Shown piece by piece: positions 28,252 to 37,372 of a DNA stretch of 64,000 nucleotides. Position numbers and translations under genes: made by a program. The stretch spans positions 1 through 64,000 of the forward strand of contig NZ_VMHN01000006.1 of the NCBI RefSeq assembly GCF_008795955.1. The letters are read 5' to 3'. Source of the DNA: Marinobacter denitrificans (GTDB taxonomy: Bacteria; Pseudomonadota; Gammaproteobacteria; Pseudomonadales; Oleiphilaceae). The first letter of the stretch is position 1; the number at the start of each line of letters is the position of its first letter. The notes under the pieces were generated by a model. That model saw only the letters and a list, made by a program, of their open reading frames with translations. It had not been told where the DNA came from and ran no database searches.

Positions 28252-29658
28252 ATGCCTCGTATTCTTATCGTAGAAGATGAAGAGATTATCCGTTCAGCGG
28301 TTCGCAAGCTGCTCACACACGCAGGCTACGAAGTCGCGGATGCGGGATCGGTAGAAGAAGCAGAAGACAACCACGACCCCGCCCAATTCGACCTGATCAT
28401 TTCCGACCTGCGGCTACCCGGCGCCCCGGGCACAGAGCTGATCAGGCGCGCGCCTGATACACCGGTGCTGATCATGACCAGCTATGCCAGCCTGCGCTCT
28501 GCAGTAGACTCCATGAAGATGGGCGCAGTGGAGTACATCGCCAAGCCGTTCGACCACGAGGAAATGCTGGAAGCGGTGGAAAGCATCCTTGCCCGGCAGC
28601 CACAGGCGGCCAGCACAGCAGAGGAAAGAAGCGATCGTGGTACCGCGAGTGATCCTGCCAGCGACCCTGCCGCCATTATGTTTGGCCACTGCGAGGCCAT
28701 GCAGAAGGTATTCACCCTGATCCGCAAAGTGGCCCCTACCGAGACCACGGTGCTGATCCAGGGCGAATCAGGCACTGGTAAAGAGCTTGCGGCAAGGGCA
28801 CTGCATTTGATGAGCCCACGGGCGGCCCGCCCCCTCATTTCGGTAAACTGCGCAGCTATTCCGGAAAGTCTGATCGAGTCGGAGCTGTTCGGCCATGAAA
28901 AGGGATCATTTACCGGTGCTGTTTCCGCCCGTACTGGCCTGATCGAAGCTGCAGACGGCGGCAGCCTGTTTCTGGACGAAATCGGCGAACTGCCCGCCGA
29001 GGCCCAGGCGCGACTGTTACGAGTCCTCCAGGAAGGGGAGATACGAAAGGTAGGTTCCACCCAGAGCCGCCAGGTAGATGTGCGCATGATCGCCGCCACC
29101 CACCGTAACCTCAAGGCCATGACCCGTACCGGCGAATTCCGGGAAGATCTGTTCTATCGCCTGAACGTTATGCAGGTTCGCATTCCGCCCCTGAGGGAAC
29201 GCCAGGCAGACATACTGGGCCTGGCCCAGCGCTTTCTCAAAAGGCAGGGCGAGAAAATGGGGAAACCCAACCTCAACCTGACGCCAGAGGCCATGCGTGC
29301 ACTGGAGCGCCACCGGTGGCCCGGTAACGTCAGGGAGCTGGAGAATGCCATCGAACGGGCAACCATCCTTTGCGACAACGACCTGATTACCCCGTCCCTA
29401 CTGGATCTCGATGGCGAAGGTGGCGATGTGAACATTCCGGAATCCCTGGTAGAGGGCGATAACGAACAGACCCTTTCGCGGGAAGCCGAATCCACCTCCG
29501 ATCTCTCCCTTGAAGACTATTTCCAGCATTTTGTACTGGAGAATCAGGAGCGTATGAGTGAAACCGAGCTCGCCCAGAAACTTGGCATCAGCCGCAAGTC
29601 TTTGTGGGAGCGGCGCCAGCGCCTTGGTATTCCCCGTAAGAAAAGCTCAGGTAATTGA
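28252..29658 (+). CDS. cbrB: Sigma-54-dependent response regulator CbrB
   Basis: The 468-aa NtrC-family activator has an N-terminal receiver (phospho-acceptor D52 in [10 protein letters not shown]). The AAA+ domain has Walker A GESGTGKE and the sigma-54 contact loop in the form GSFTGA instead of GAFTGA. The Fis-type HTH at the C-terminus is [20 protein letters not shown]. Its best known target, the crcZ RNA gene with a sigma-54 promoter, follows directly. Confidence 0.96.
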   Translation: MPRILIVEDEEIIRSAVRKLLTHAGYEVADAGSVEEAEDNHDPAQFDLIISDLRLPGAPGTELIRRAPDTPVLIMTSYASLRSAVDSMKMGAVEYIAKPFDHEEMLEAVESILARQPQAASTAEERSDRGTASDPASDPAAIMFGHCEAMQKVFTLIRKVAPTETTVLIQGESGTGKELAARALHLMSPRAARPLISVNCAAIPESLIESELFGHEKGSFTGAVSARTGLIEAADGGSLFLDEIGELPAEAQARLLRVLQEGEIRKVGSTQSRQVDVRMIAATHRNLKAMTRTGEFREDLFYRLNVMQVRIPPLRERQADILGLAQRFLKRQGEKMGKPNLNLTPEAMRALERHRWPGNVRELENAIERATILCDNDLITPSLLDLDGEGGDVNIPESLVEGDNEQTLSREAESTSDLSLEDYFQHFVLENQERMSETELAQKLGISRKSLWERRQRLGIPRKKSSGN

Positions 29659-29714
29659 TGGGAAACCACCGAATCAGGCGGGTGCTACCGGAAAACTGTG
29701 AACCCGCGCTCAGT

Positions 29715-29741
29715 TGTTACCCCGTGTTCCTCACGGTAACA
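29715..29741. promoter_or_regulatory. Putative CbrB upstream activator site
   Basis: A perfect 7-bp inverted repeat TGTTACC...GGTAACA (29715-29721 and 29735-29741) is centred about 120 bp upstream of the sigma-54 promoter, the usual place for an NtrC-type activator site. A further half site GTAACA is at 29768-29773. Assignment to CbrB is an inference from position. Confidence 0.6.
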
Positions 29742-29847
29742 CCCGCGATCTAAAAAACGAGCGCACAGTAACACTTCGGACTTATACGTACCCTCCCTTA
29801 TAGATTGCGAAACACTAACCTACTGTTAATAAACATTTTTCAAAAAC

Positions 29848-29863
29848 TGGCACACGGACTGCA
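29848..29863 (+). promoter_or_regulatory. Sigma-54 promoter of the crcZ-like RNA
   Basis: TGGCAC, 6 nt, TGCA. The GG at 29849-29850 and the GC at 29861-29862 are 10 nt apart, as the -24/-12 elements require. The -24 element is perfect. The predicted start is near 29874. Confidence 0.85.
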
Positions 29864-29873
29864 CTCTTTAGGG

Positions 29874-30256
29874 CGCACAACAACAAAAACAACAGTGACA
29901 ACGCAGCGCCAACAACAAGAACAAAAAGCTGTAGAAGACGTTCGGTAACAAAAACAAAAACAGAACGTGAGCGAACTGAGTGTTTTGGGTACTTTGCTTT
30001 TTAGTGGTCCCACGGCAAGTGCGGGTTGTAGATGTGGAGAAGAATCGTCGCTCAGACGGCACTGCATTTACCCGATAGCCCGCCCTGTGTCTCTGACTGC
30101 TCTGTGTATTCAAAGCTTTCCGTTTGCACTACTGAGATCCCTGAGTTTGGGGATTGACAGTGGGGCAGAACAACGAAGAAAAATCCCGGTAAAAACAAAA
30201 ACAATGCAGATCGTCAACGCTTTCAGGGCGGATTCGTAAAAACGGATCCGCCTTTT
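29874..30256 (+). ncRNA. crcZ: CrcZ-like Hfq/Crc-sequestering small RNA
   Basis: About 380 nt of non-coding sequence between cbrB and pcnB runs from a sigma-54 promoter to an intrinsic terminator. It holds five A-rich tracts of the AANAANAA type (29879-29893, 29911-29927, 29947-29965, 30167-30183, 30191-30204). Such tracts bind the distal face of Hfq with Crc. Pseudomonas CrcZ has the same place, about the same length (407 nt in P. aeruginosa), the same promoter class and several such motifs. The RNA titrates Hfq/Crc and relieves catabolite repression. Homology is inferred from architecture; the exact 5' end is unknown. Confidence 0.85.
30227..30256 (+). terminator. Intrinsic terminator of the crcZ-like RNA
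   Basis: A 10-bp stem GGCGGATTCG/CGGATCCGCC (one G-U pair), loop TAAAAA, then TTTT. It is followed by 142 bp without a recognised signal before pcnB. Confidence 0.85.
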
Positions 30257-30398
30257 GATTATCTGGCCCAACGGTTTTCCAACCTGGCCACATCAGCCCC
30301 TCCGCAAGCTGTTTTCGCAGGCTTATGGCGCCAGACATGTGCAAATCCCGCCCAAACCGTTAAACTCTCGCTTTTGCTCACCGCAATAACGGAATTCA

Positions 30399-31745
30399 AT
30401 GCTTAAACGACTATTGTCATACGTGTCAGGAAACGGGAAGAAAAAAGCCCGCACCTACCAGCGCCGGGAAATCCCCCGGGACCAGCATAATGTCTCCCGC
30501 TCCGCCATCAGCGAGCCTGCCAAAAAGGTGCTCAGCCGCCTGAACAGTGCCGGCTACGAAGCCTATCTGGTCGGCGGCGGTGTCAGGGACATCCTTCTTG
30601 GCGGCAAGCCCAAAGACTTTGACATCGCAACCAACGCCACCCCGGAAGAGGTGCATGACCTGTTCCGCAATTCCAGACTGATTGGCCGGCGCTTTCGCAT
30701 CGTCCATGTTCTGTTCGGGCGCGAAGTCATTGAAGTCACCACTTTTCGTGGTAACGCCGCAGAAACGGAAGAAGACAACGACGAGGACGATGACCGCAGG
30801 ACCAGCGAACATGGCCTGTTGTTAAGGGATAACGTCTACGGCAACCAGGAGGAAGACGCCCTGCGCCGTGACTTCACCGTCAATGCCCTTTATTACTGCA
30901 TTCGCGACTTCACCGTGGTGGACTTCGCCAATGGTATCGAAGACCTGAACAACCGCCAGATGAGACTGATCGGCGACCCGGAAACCCGCTACCGTGAAGA
31001 CCCGGTACGCATGCTCCGCGCCGTTCGATTCGCGGCCAAGCTCGGCTTCGATATAGAACCGGAAACCGAAGCCCCGATCCGGGAGCTGGCACCGCTGCTG
31101 ACACACATCCCGCCGGCGCGGTTGTTCGAAGAAGTGCTGAAGCTGTTCTCCGCCGGCTACGGTGAGGCCACCTACGACCTGCTCAGCGAATACAACCTGC
31201 TGGCGCCGCTCTTTCCGGAAACCGTGCAAGCCATAGACAACGGCCAGCCGGACGAGCTGATCCGCAACGCGTTGCGTAATACTGATGCCCGCATTGCCCA
31301 GGGCAAGTCCGTTACGCCCTACTTCCTGTTTGCAGCCATGCTCTGGCCTGCCCTGCAAGCAGAGTGGCGCAAACGCCAGGACAACGGAGAACCGGTACAG
31401 CCGGCGCTGCACCAAGCCATTGCCAAGACTATCGGCCGCCAGGTCCAGGCCACATCCATCCCCAAACGCTTCTCCGGCCCCATGAAGGAGATCTGGGAAC
31501 TGCAGATGCGCCTGCCACGGCGCCAGGGAAAGCGAGCGTTTGTGACCATGTCCCACCCGCGATTCCGGGCGGCCTATGACTTCCTCCTGGTGCGTGAAGC
31601 GGCCGGCGAGATCGAACCCGGCCTGGGTGAATGGTGGACAGAGTTCCAGGAGGCCGACGAGCGCGGCCAGGAACGCATGCTGACCCAGCTCGGCAGCGAC
31701 GGCCCCAAGAAACGTCGCCGCAAGAAACCCGCAAAGAAGGCCTGA
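30399..31745 (+). CDS. pcnB: Poly(A) polymerase I
   Basis: PcnB adds 3' poly(A) tails that promote RNA decay. The 448-aa protein has the class II nucleotidyltransferase core with GGGVRDILLGGKPKDFDIAT (residues 65-84), where the DFD pair binds the metals. A head-and-neck RNA-binding region follows, and a Lys/Arg-rich tail (KKRRRKKPAKKA). The short basic N-terminal extension is typical of the bacterial polymerase and separates it from CCA-adding enzymes. folK follows within 2 nt. Confidence 0.95.
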   Translation: MLKRLLSYVSGNGKKKARTYQRREIPRDQHNVSRSAISEPAKKVLSRLNSAGYEAYLVGGGVRDILLGGKPKDFDIATNATPEEVHDLFRNSRLIGRRFRIVHVLFGREVIEVTTFRGNAAETEEDNDEDDDRRTSEHGLLLRDNVYGNQEEDALRRDFTVNALYYCIRDFTVVDFANGIEDLNNRQMRLIGDPETRYREDPVRMLRAVRFAAKLGFDIEPETEAPIRELAPLLTHIPPARLFEEVLKLFSAGYGEATYDLLSEYNLLAPLFPETVQAIDNGQPDELIRNALRNTDARIAQGKSVTPYFLFAAMLWPALQAEWRKRQDNGEPVQPALHQAIAKTIGRQVQATSIPKRFSGPMKEIWELQMRLPRRQGKRAFVTMSHPRFRAAYDFLLVREAAGEIEPGLGEWWTEFQEADERGQERMLTQLGSDGPKKRRRKKPAKKA

Positions 31746-31747
31746 CC

Positions 31748-32263
31748 ATGGCGGCCACAGATGCCTTTGTCGGGCTTGGCAGCAACATGGCGGACCCGGC
31801 CAGCCAGCTGGCCGGTGCGGTGGCCCGGTTGGCAGCGTTACCAAAAACCGAACTGGTGGCGCAATCGGCGTTTTACAGCAGTGAGCCAGTCGGCCCCCGG
31901 AACCAACCGGATTTCGTGAACGGCGCTGTCTGGCTGCGCACAGAACTATCGCCACTGGATCTGCTGGACCAGCTTCAGGCCATCGAACAGGCCCACGGCC
32001 GTGAACGGGTTCAGCATTGGGGCCCGCGAACGCTGGACCTGGATCTGCTGCTGTATGGCAACGAAGCCATCAACAGCGAACGACTGACAGTGCCCCACGC
32101 CGAACTGGTAAACCGGGACTTCGTGCTCCAGCCCCTGCTGGACCTGGACCCGGAACGGGTTCTGCCGGACGGCCGCAGCCTCGCAGGCCTGAGGCAACAA
32201 TGCCCGGACAATAACTTGCGAAAGCTCAATCCGGTGGCGCGAACACCCTTTCCGCCGGGCTGA
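31748..32263 (+). CDS. folK: 2-amino-4-hydroxy-6-hydroxymethyldihydropteridine pyrophosphokinase (copy 1)
   Basis: HPPK transfers pyrophosphate from ATP to the pterin in folate synthesis. The 171-aa protein has FVGLGSNM at the N-terminus, FVNGAVWL and the signature WGPRTLDLDLLLYG with the metal-binding aspartates. The ATG at 31748 is 2 nt after the pcnB stop; the longer open frame overlaps pcnB and is rejected. A second, divergent folK lies at 35.7 kb. Confidence 0.95.
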   Translation: MAATDAFVGLGSNMADPASQLAGAVARLAALPKTELVAQSAFYSSEPVGPRNQPDFVNGAVWLRTELSPLDLLDQLQAIEQAHGRERVQHWGPRTLDLDLLLYGNEAINSERLTVPHAELVNRDFVLQPLLDLDPERVLPDGRSLAGLRQQCPDNNLRKLNPVARTPFPPG

Positions 32264-32394
32264 TACCAATGGTTCGGTCTGGAGCTATTGCCTCAGAAAC
32301 ACCCCCGGATTACCCTTAAGACCTGATTGCCGGCATACTCCGGTTCAGTTTTGGGGCCCGGTTTTAGCCCATCCACCCACAAGGCAAGGATTCT

Positions 32395-33189
32395 ATGGCT
32401 GTTACCATCAATACCCTGCGGGACTACAAGCAGAAGGGCGAAGCTTTCTCCGTTCTTACATCCTACGACGCCACCTTTGCACAGATCGTCAGTGAGGCTG
32501 GTGTTGACGTTATCCTGATCGGCGACTCCCTCGGCATGGTGCTGCAGGGGCACGACAGCACACTGCCGGTCACCATGGACCAGATGGTGTATCACGTAAC
32601 CTCTGTAGCCAAGGGTAACCGTGGCTCGTTGATCATGGCCGACATGCCCTTTATGACTTATGGCACGGTTGAAGCAGCGCTTGAGAATGCGGCGGATCTG
32701 ATGCGTGCCGGTGCACACATGGTCAAACTGGAAGGCACCGACTGGATGAAAGACACCATTCACGCTCTCAGTGAACGTGGCGTGCCGGTATGCGCCCACC
32801 TGGGCCTCACTCCTCAGTTCGTCAACAAGTTTGGCGGCTACAAGGTACAGGGCCGGGATGAAAAGCATGCCGAGCTGATGATCGAGCACGCCTGCGAACT
32901 GGTTGCCGCCGGTGCGGATGTGATCCTGCTGGAATGCGTTCCCGCCCCGCTTGCAGCCCGCATTACCCAGGCCGTTCAGGCACCGGTGATCGGCATTGGT
33001 GCTGGCGCAGACACGGATGGGCAGGTCCTGGTTGTTCACGATATGTTGGGCATGACCACCGGCCGCAAGCCTCGCTTTGTGAAGGACTTCCTGGCCGGGT
33101 CCGGGTCCGTCAAAGGTGCCATTGAAGCTTACGTGGCCGCTGTTCGCGACCGCTCATTTCCCGCCGAGGAGCATACGTTCAAGGCATGA
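32395..33189 (+). CDS. panB: 3-methyl-2-oxobutanoate hydroxymethyltransferase
   Basis: PanB makes ketopantoate from 2-oxoisovalerate and methylene-tetrahydrofolate, the first step of pantothenate synthesis. The 264-aa protein has [13 protein letters not shown] near the N-terminus. Metal and substrate residues are in [18 protein letters not shown] and the catalytic Glu is in ILLECVP. It overlaps panC by 4 nt (ATGA), so the two are translated in a coupled way. Confidence 0.97.
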   Translation: MAVTINTLRDYKQKGEAFSVLTSYDATFAQIVSEAGVDVILIGDSLGMVLQGHDSTLPVTMDQMVYHVTSVAKGNRGSLIMADMPFMTYGTVEAALENAADLMRAGAHMVKLEGTDWMKDTIHALSERGVPVCAHLGLTPQFVNKFGGYKVQGRDEKHAELMIEHACELVAAGADVILLECVPAPLAARITQAVQAPVIGIGAGADTDGQVLVVHDMLGMTTGRKPRFVKDFLAGSGSVKGAIEAYVAAVRDRSFPAEEHTFKA

Positions 33190-34034
33190 GAACCGTACAT
33201 ACTCTGAAAGAACTTCGTGCCATGCTTCGCGGCTATCGCCAGCAGGGCAAACGCATCGGACTGGTGCCTACCATGGGCAACCTGCACGAGGGCCACATCT
33301 CGCTGGTGAGAAAGGCACGGGAGGCTGCGGATATCGTGGTCACCACCATCTTCGTGAACCCCATGCAGTTTGGCGCCACTGAAGATCTCGACACTTACCC
33401 GCGCACATTGATTGAGGACCAGGAGCGACTGGATGCCGCTGGCAGCACCCTGGTGTTCACCCCCTCCATTGAGGAAATCTACCCGGAGGGGCTGGCAAGG
33501 CACACTCGCATTATCGTGCCAGAAGTCAGCGATGGCCATTGCGGTGCCAGCAGGCCCGGTCACTTTGAGGGGGTGGCCACGGTAGTCACCATGCTGTTCA
33601 ACATGGTGCAACCGGACATTGCCGTTTTCGGCGAGAAGGATTACCAGCAGCTGGCCGTTATCCGCAAACTGACCCGCGACCTGATGATTCCGGTGGAAGT
33701 GATCGGCAGCCCGACAGTGCGTGAGGACGACGGGCTGGCAAAGAGTTCCCGCAACGGCTTCCTGACGGAAGACGAGCGAGCCATCGCCCCCATCATCTAT
33801 CGCACGCTGAATAACACGGCAGAGCAGATCAAGAATGGCCGCAGCGATTTTGTAACCCTGGAGCAGGAAGCCAACGAGGCCCTCAGCGAAGCCGGCTTGC
33901 GTCCGGATTATTTCAATATCGCCAACAGCCTGACCCTCAAACCGGCCAGCGCAGACGATACCGAACTGACACTGCTGGTGGCAGCGTTTCTTGGCACCAC
34001 ACGGCTTATCGACAACCTGTCCATCACCCGTTAA
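33186..34034 (+). CDS. panC: Pantothenate synthetase
   Basis: PanC condenses pantoate with beta-alanine using ATP. The 282-aa protein has the HIGH-type motif in [15 protein letters not shown]. It also has FVNPMQFG and the ATP-binding stretch [14 protein letters not shown], with KSSRNGFL (KMSKS-like) further on. It starts inside the panB stop codon. No panD is nearby. Confidence 0.97.
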   Translation: MRTVHTLKELRAMLRGYRQQGKRIGLVPTMGNLHEGHISLVRKAREAADIVVTTIFVNPMQFGATEDLDTYPRTLIEDQERLDAAGSTLVFTPSIEEIYPEGLARHTRIIVPEVSDGHCGASRPGHFEGVATVVTMLFNMVQPDIAVFGEKDYQQLAVIRKLTRDLMIPVEVIGSPTVREDDGLAKSSRNGFLTEDERAIAPIIYRTLNNTAEQIKNGRSDFVTLEQEANEALSEAGLRPDYFNIANSLTLKPASADDTELTLLVAAFLGTTRLIDNLSITR

Positions 34035-34062
34035 CCACACAGACTGACGAAAGGATTCCACT

Positions 34063-35727
34063 ATGTCCCAGGGCTCTGCTCCACTCACCAGCCGGCCCGA
34101 GTGGCAGGCACTGACAAAGCATCAGACGGAACTGAAAGATACCCACATGAGGGAGATGTTCCGTGACGACCCTACCCGGGCCAGCCGCTTCTTCATAAGC
34201 GGCGCCGGCCTGTCACTGGACTACTCCCGCAATCGCATGACCGACGACACCATGACCAGGCTGATGGCGCTGGCCAGAAGCTGTGGTGTACCTGAACGCA
34301 CCGAGGCAATGTTTCGCGGCGACCACATCAATGTGACAGAAAAGCGCCCTGCGCTGCATGTTGCCCTGCGAGATACCAGCGGTGAGCCTCTTCATGTGGA
34401 TGGCACCGATATCACTCCGGAAGTGGAAACCACACGCAACCGCATGGCGGAGTTTGTGGATGACGTGCTCAGCGAACGCTGGCAGGGATATACCGGCAAG
34501 GCCTTTACCGACGTTGTCAGCATTGGTATCGGCGGCTCGTTTCTGGGCCCCAAGCTCGTGTCTGAAGCGCTGCGCCCGTATTGGCACGGGCAGTTGAACT
34601 GCCACTACGTGGCCAATATCGACGGCACCCAGATCGCCGAAGTGCTGCGCCGGGTAAATCCGGAAACGACCCTTTTCCTGATCCAGTCCAAGTCGTTCCG
34701 CACCCAGGAAACCCTGGAGAACAGCAAGGTGGCCCGGGCCTGGTTCCTGGACAATGGCGGCGGCGAAGACCAGATCGCTCGGCACTTCGTGGCAGTAACC
34801 GCGAATACGCCGGAAGCGGTGAACTTTGGTATTTCCAGGGACAATATTTTCCCGATGTGGGACTGGGTTGGCGGGCGTTACTCGCTGTGGTCCGCCATCG
34901 GCCTGCCAGTCGCACTGGCCATCGGCATGGACAACTTCCGTGCCTTGCTGGCCGGCGCCAATGCGATGGACCAGCACTTCCGCAACACCCCTCTTGAGCA
35001 AAACCTGCCCGTGGTGATGGCCATGCTGGGGATCTGGTACAACAACTTCTGGGGCGCTGAGACCTATACCATTCTGCCTTACGACCATTACCTGCGCAGC
35101 CTGCCGGCACACCTGCAGCAGCTCGACATGGAAAGTAACGGCAAGAGTGTTACCCAAAGTGGCGAACCGTTAAGCTACCAGAGCGGGCCGGTGATCTGGG
35201 GCGGCGTGGGCGCCAACGGCCAGCACGCTTTCCACCAGTTACTGCACCAGGGCACCCGGTTGATCCCGGCAGACTTCATTATTCCTTTGGAAACCCACAA
35301 TCAGGTTGCCAGCCACCACGTTACCCTGTTCGCCAACTGCCTGAGCCAGTCGCGGGCGCTGATGTCCGGCAAGACCCTGGACGAGGCGAAAGCGGAACTC
35401 AAAGCGGAAGGGATGAATGCTGAAGAGATCGACATGCTGGCGCCCCACAAAGTGATCCCCGGCAACAAGCCCAGCAATACCCTGCTGATGGACAAATCAA
35501 CGCCGGAAACCGTCGGCGCCCTGATTGCACTCTACGAACACCGTACCTTTGTGCAGGGCATTATCTGGGACGTGGACTCGTTCGATCAGTGGGGGGTGGA
35601 GCTGGGCAAACAGATGGGCAAGGGTATTCTGGACCGCCTTACCTGCGATACGGCGGAAGGCGCCGAGGCCAGCGACAGCTCAACGGATAACCTGATCCGG
35701 ATTTACCGCTCACACCATTTGTCCTGA
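34063..35727 (+). CDS. pgi: Glucose-6-phosphate isomerase
   Basis: Pgi interconverts glucose-6-phosphate and fructose-6-phosphate. The 554-aa length is normal for the long bacterial form. Signatures are VSIGIGGSFLGPKLV and WVGGRYSLWSAIGL. The catalytic residues are in EQNLP and GANGQHAFHQLLHQGT, and the C-terminal QWGVELGK has the active lysine. It follows panC by 28 nt, as in Pseudomonas, and ends the cbrA-to-pgi block. Confidence 0.97.
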   Translation: MSQGSAPLTSRPEWQALTKHQTELKDTHMREMFRDDPTRASRFFISGAGLSLDYSRNRMTDDTMTRLMALARSCGVPERTEAMFRGDHINVTEKRPALHVALRDTSGEPLHVDGTDITPEVETTRNRMAEFVDDVLSERWQGYTGKAFTDVVSIGIGGSFLGPKLVSEALRPYWHGQLNCHYVANIDGTQIAEVLRRVNPETTLFLIQSKSFRTQETLENSKVARAWFLDNGGGEDQIARHFVAVTANTPEAVNFGISRDNIFPMWDWVGGRYSLWSAIGLPVALAIGMDNFRALLAGANAMDQHFRNTPLEQNLPVVMAMLGIWYNNFWGAETYTILPYDHYLRSLPAHLQQLDMESNGKSVTQSGEPLSYQSGPVIWGGVGANGQHAFHQLLHQGTRLIPADFIIPLETHNQVASHHVTLFANCLSQSRALMSGKTLDEAKAELKAEGMNAEEIDMLAPHKVIPGNKPSNTLLMDKSTPETVGALIALYEHRTFVQGIIWDVDSFDQWGVELGKQMGKGILDRLTCDTAEGAEASDSSTDNLIRIYRSHHLS

Positions 35728-35740
35728 AAAAAATAAGGGG

Positions 35741-36259
35741 CTAACTGGCAGCGGCCCGGGAAATCTGCCGGCCCTGCCAGGTAAAGTCTACCGTCCAGAG
35801 TTTCTGGTCACGGTCATAGCTCCGCCATAGATCCTGGTAACGCTTGCCACAGACCGGATGAATGTCGGCTGGGGCAATTTCCGCCAGCGGCAGGAGCACA
35901 AAGGCGTTCTTCAGTATCTCGCCCCGTGGCAATTCCACACCATCAACCGTGCCAACTTCGTCGTCGTAGGTGAGAATGTCCAGATCCAGGGTTCGGGCAC
36001 TGAACTTGGGCACATCACGGCGCCGACCATTGTCCGCTTCCAGTTGTTTGAAACGTGCCGACAGTTCCGCCACGGTCAGCCCCGTATCCACCCCTACAAC
36101 CAGGTTGTAAAAGGGCGAACCGTCAAAGCCGACCGATTCGCTTTCGTACACCGAGGAAACCAGCAACCCACCAAACCAGCCCTCCAAAGCATCCAATGCC
36201 GCAGTGACGTACCGCTCCCGGTCGATGTTGCTGCCGATACTGACATACACCCGTGGCAT
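35741..36259 (-). CDS. folK: 2-amino-4-hydroxy-6-hydroxymethyldihydropteridine pyrophosphokinase (copy 2)
   Basis: This 172-aa HPPK paralogue has VYVSIGSNIDRERY at the N-terminus, FYNLVVGVDTGL and SARTLDLDILTYDD with the metal-binding aspartates. It differs clearly from the copy at 31.7 kb. The ATG at 36259 overlaps the folB stop by 1 nt (TGATG), so it forms a folate pair with folB. The active-site residues look intact, so it is not an obvious pseudogene. Confidence 0.93.
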   Translation of the reverse strand: MPRVYVSIGSNIDRERYVTAALDALEGWFGGLLVSSVYESESVGFDGSPFYNLVVGVDTGLTVAELSARFKQLEADNGRRRDVPKFSARTLDLDILTYDDEVGTVDGVELPRGEILKNAFVLLPLAEIAPADIHPVCGKRYQDLWRSYDRDQKLWTVDFTWQGRQISRAAAS

Positions 36260-36615
36260 CACCGACTCCCCCGTTCAATCTTCACGCCCACCGCTGCCGC
36301 AGCCGTCACAGCCCCCGGCTTGCGAAGGGTCAGCCTCAGCCACCGTACGCCGAACTCATCCTGGAGCAATCTGGCAATGCCTTCGGCGGCGGTTTCCAGC
36401 AACTGTGGGCGAGCCTGAACCAGGAAAGCCGAGACCCGCTCACTGACAAGCGCATAGTCCAGCGCATCACCGACATAGTCCGAGGCCGCAGGCACCCGGT
36501 TGTCCCACGCCATCTCCAGATCCACAAGCAGCCTCTGGCTAACTTCCCGTTCCCAATCGTACACGCCGATGATTGCCTCAACGGCCAGACCTTCGATCAG
36601 TACACTATCTGTCAA
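36259..36615 (-). CDS. folB: Dihydroneopterin aldolase
   Basis: FolB cleaves dihydroneopterin to the HPPK substrate and glycolaldehyde. The 118-aa protein has VLIEGLAVEAIIGVYDWE at the N-terminus and the active Lys in LRLTLRKPGAV. The start is a TTG at 36615 that gives the family-typical N-terminus; the upstream ATG at 36720 adds 35 residues without family support. GGGAG lies 8 nt before the TTG. It is divergent from plsY and coupled to the second folK. Confidence 0.93.
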   Translation of the reverse strand: MTDSVLIEGLAVEAIIGVYDWEREVSQRLLVDLEMAWDNRVPAASDYVGDALDYALVSERVSAFLVQARPQLLETAAEGIARLLQDEFGVRWLRLTLRKPGAVTAAAAVGVKIERGSR

Positions 36616-36775
36616 CGGAGGCACTCCCGGGCTTACACTCTTTGCTGATTGAATAACGCGCAGGCAGCGGATACTGTGTGAATTCCGACCTGCTTCGTCG
36701 CGGGGCCGGCATTTTCTCACAAATGATCGGTGCGCGTCTTTGCGTCTTATGCCACTTTACCAATGAACACCGCTG

Positions 36776-37369
36776 ATGAGTTATCTGAGCGACCCGGTAC
36801 TGACAGTTCTGCTCTGCGCCCTGGCCTACCTGGCAGGCTCAGTTCTGTTCGCCCTGCAAGTATGTCGGGCCTGGCACCTGCCGGACCCACGGGCGCTGGG
36901 ATCAGGCAATCCGGGCGCCACCAATGTCTATCGCACCGGCGGCTGGCCTCCGGCCGCAATGACGTTGTTTCTCGATGCCGCAAAGGGATGGCTGCCGGTA
37001 TGGCTGGCCCACCAGGCAGACCTGACCATCCTCTCCCAGGCCATGGTGGCATTGTGCGCAGTGACCGGGCACATGATTCCGCTGTTTTATCGCTTCAAAG
37101 GTGGGAAAGGCGTGGCCACGGCACTGGGGGCAGGGCTGGCACTGGCGCCTGTAACTACCCTGATAATGGCTGCCATCTGGGCAATGGTGATGTGGCGCTG
37201 GAAGATATCCGCCCTGGCTTCAATCGTGGCGATTGTCAGCGGACCCATCATCAGTGCCCTGATTGAACCGGATACCCTGCCCCTGTTCGGCCTGCTGGCG
37301 ATATTGATCGTGGTACGTCATCGCAACAACCTGATACGCCTGGCGCAGGGCCGCGAGCCGGGCTTCTAG
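36776..37369 (+). CDS. plsY: Acyl-phosphate:glycerol-3-phosphate acyltransferase
   Basis: PlsY is the membrane enzyme that acylates glycerol-3-phosphate with acyl-phosphate in phospholipid synthesis. The 197-aa protein has about five membrane helices. The conserved loops are GSGNPGATNVYRTGG (residues 42-56) and RFKGGKGVATALG (about 105-117). It converges on tsaD with only 3 nt between the stop codons and no terminator. Confidence 0.96.
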   Translation: MSYLSDPVLTVLLCALAYLAGSVLFALQVCRAWHLPDPRALGSGNPGATNVYRTGGWPPAAMTLFLDAAKGWLPVWLAHQADLTILSQAMVALCAVTGHMIPLFYRFKGGKGVATALGAGLALAPVTTLIMAAIWAMVMWRWKISALASIVAIVSGPIISALIEPDTLPLFGLLAILIVVRHRNNLIRLAQGREPGF

Positions 37370-37372
37370 CCC

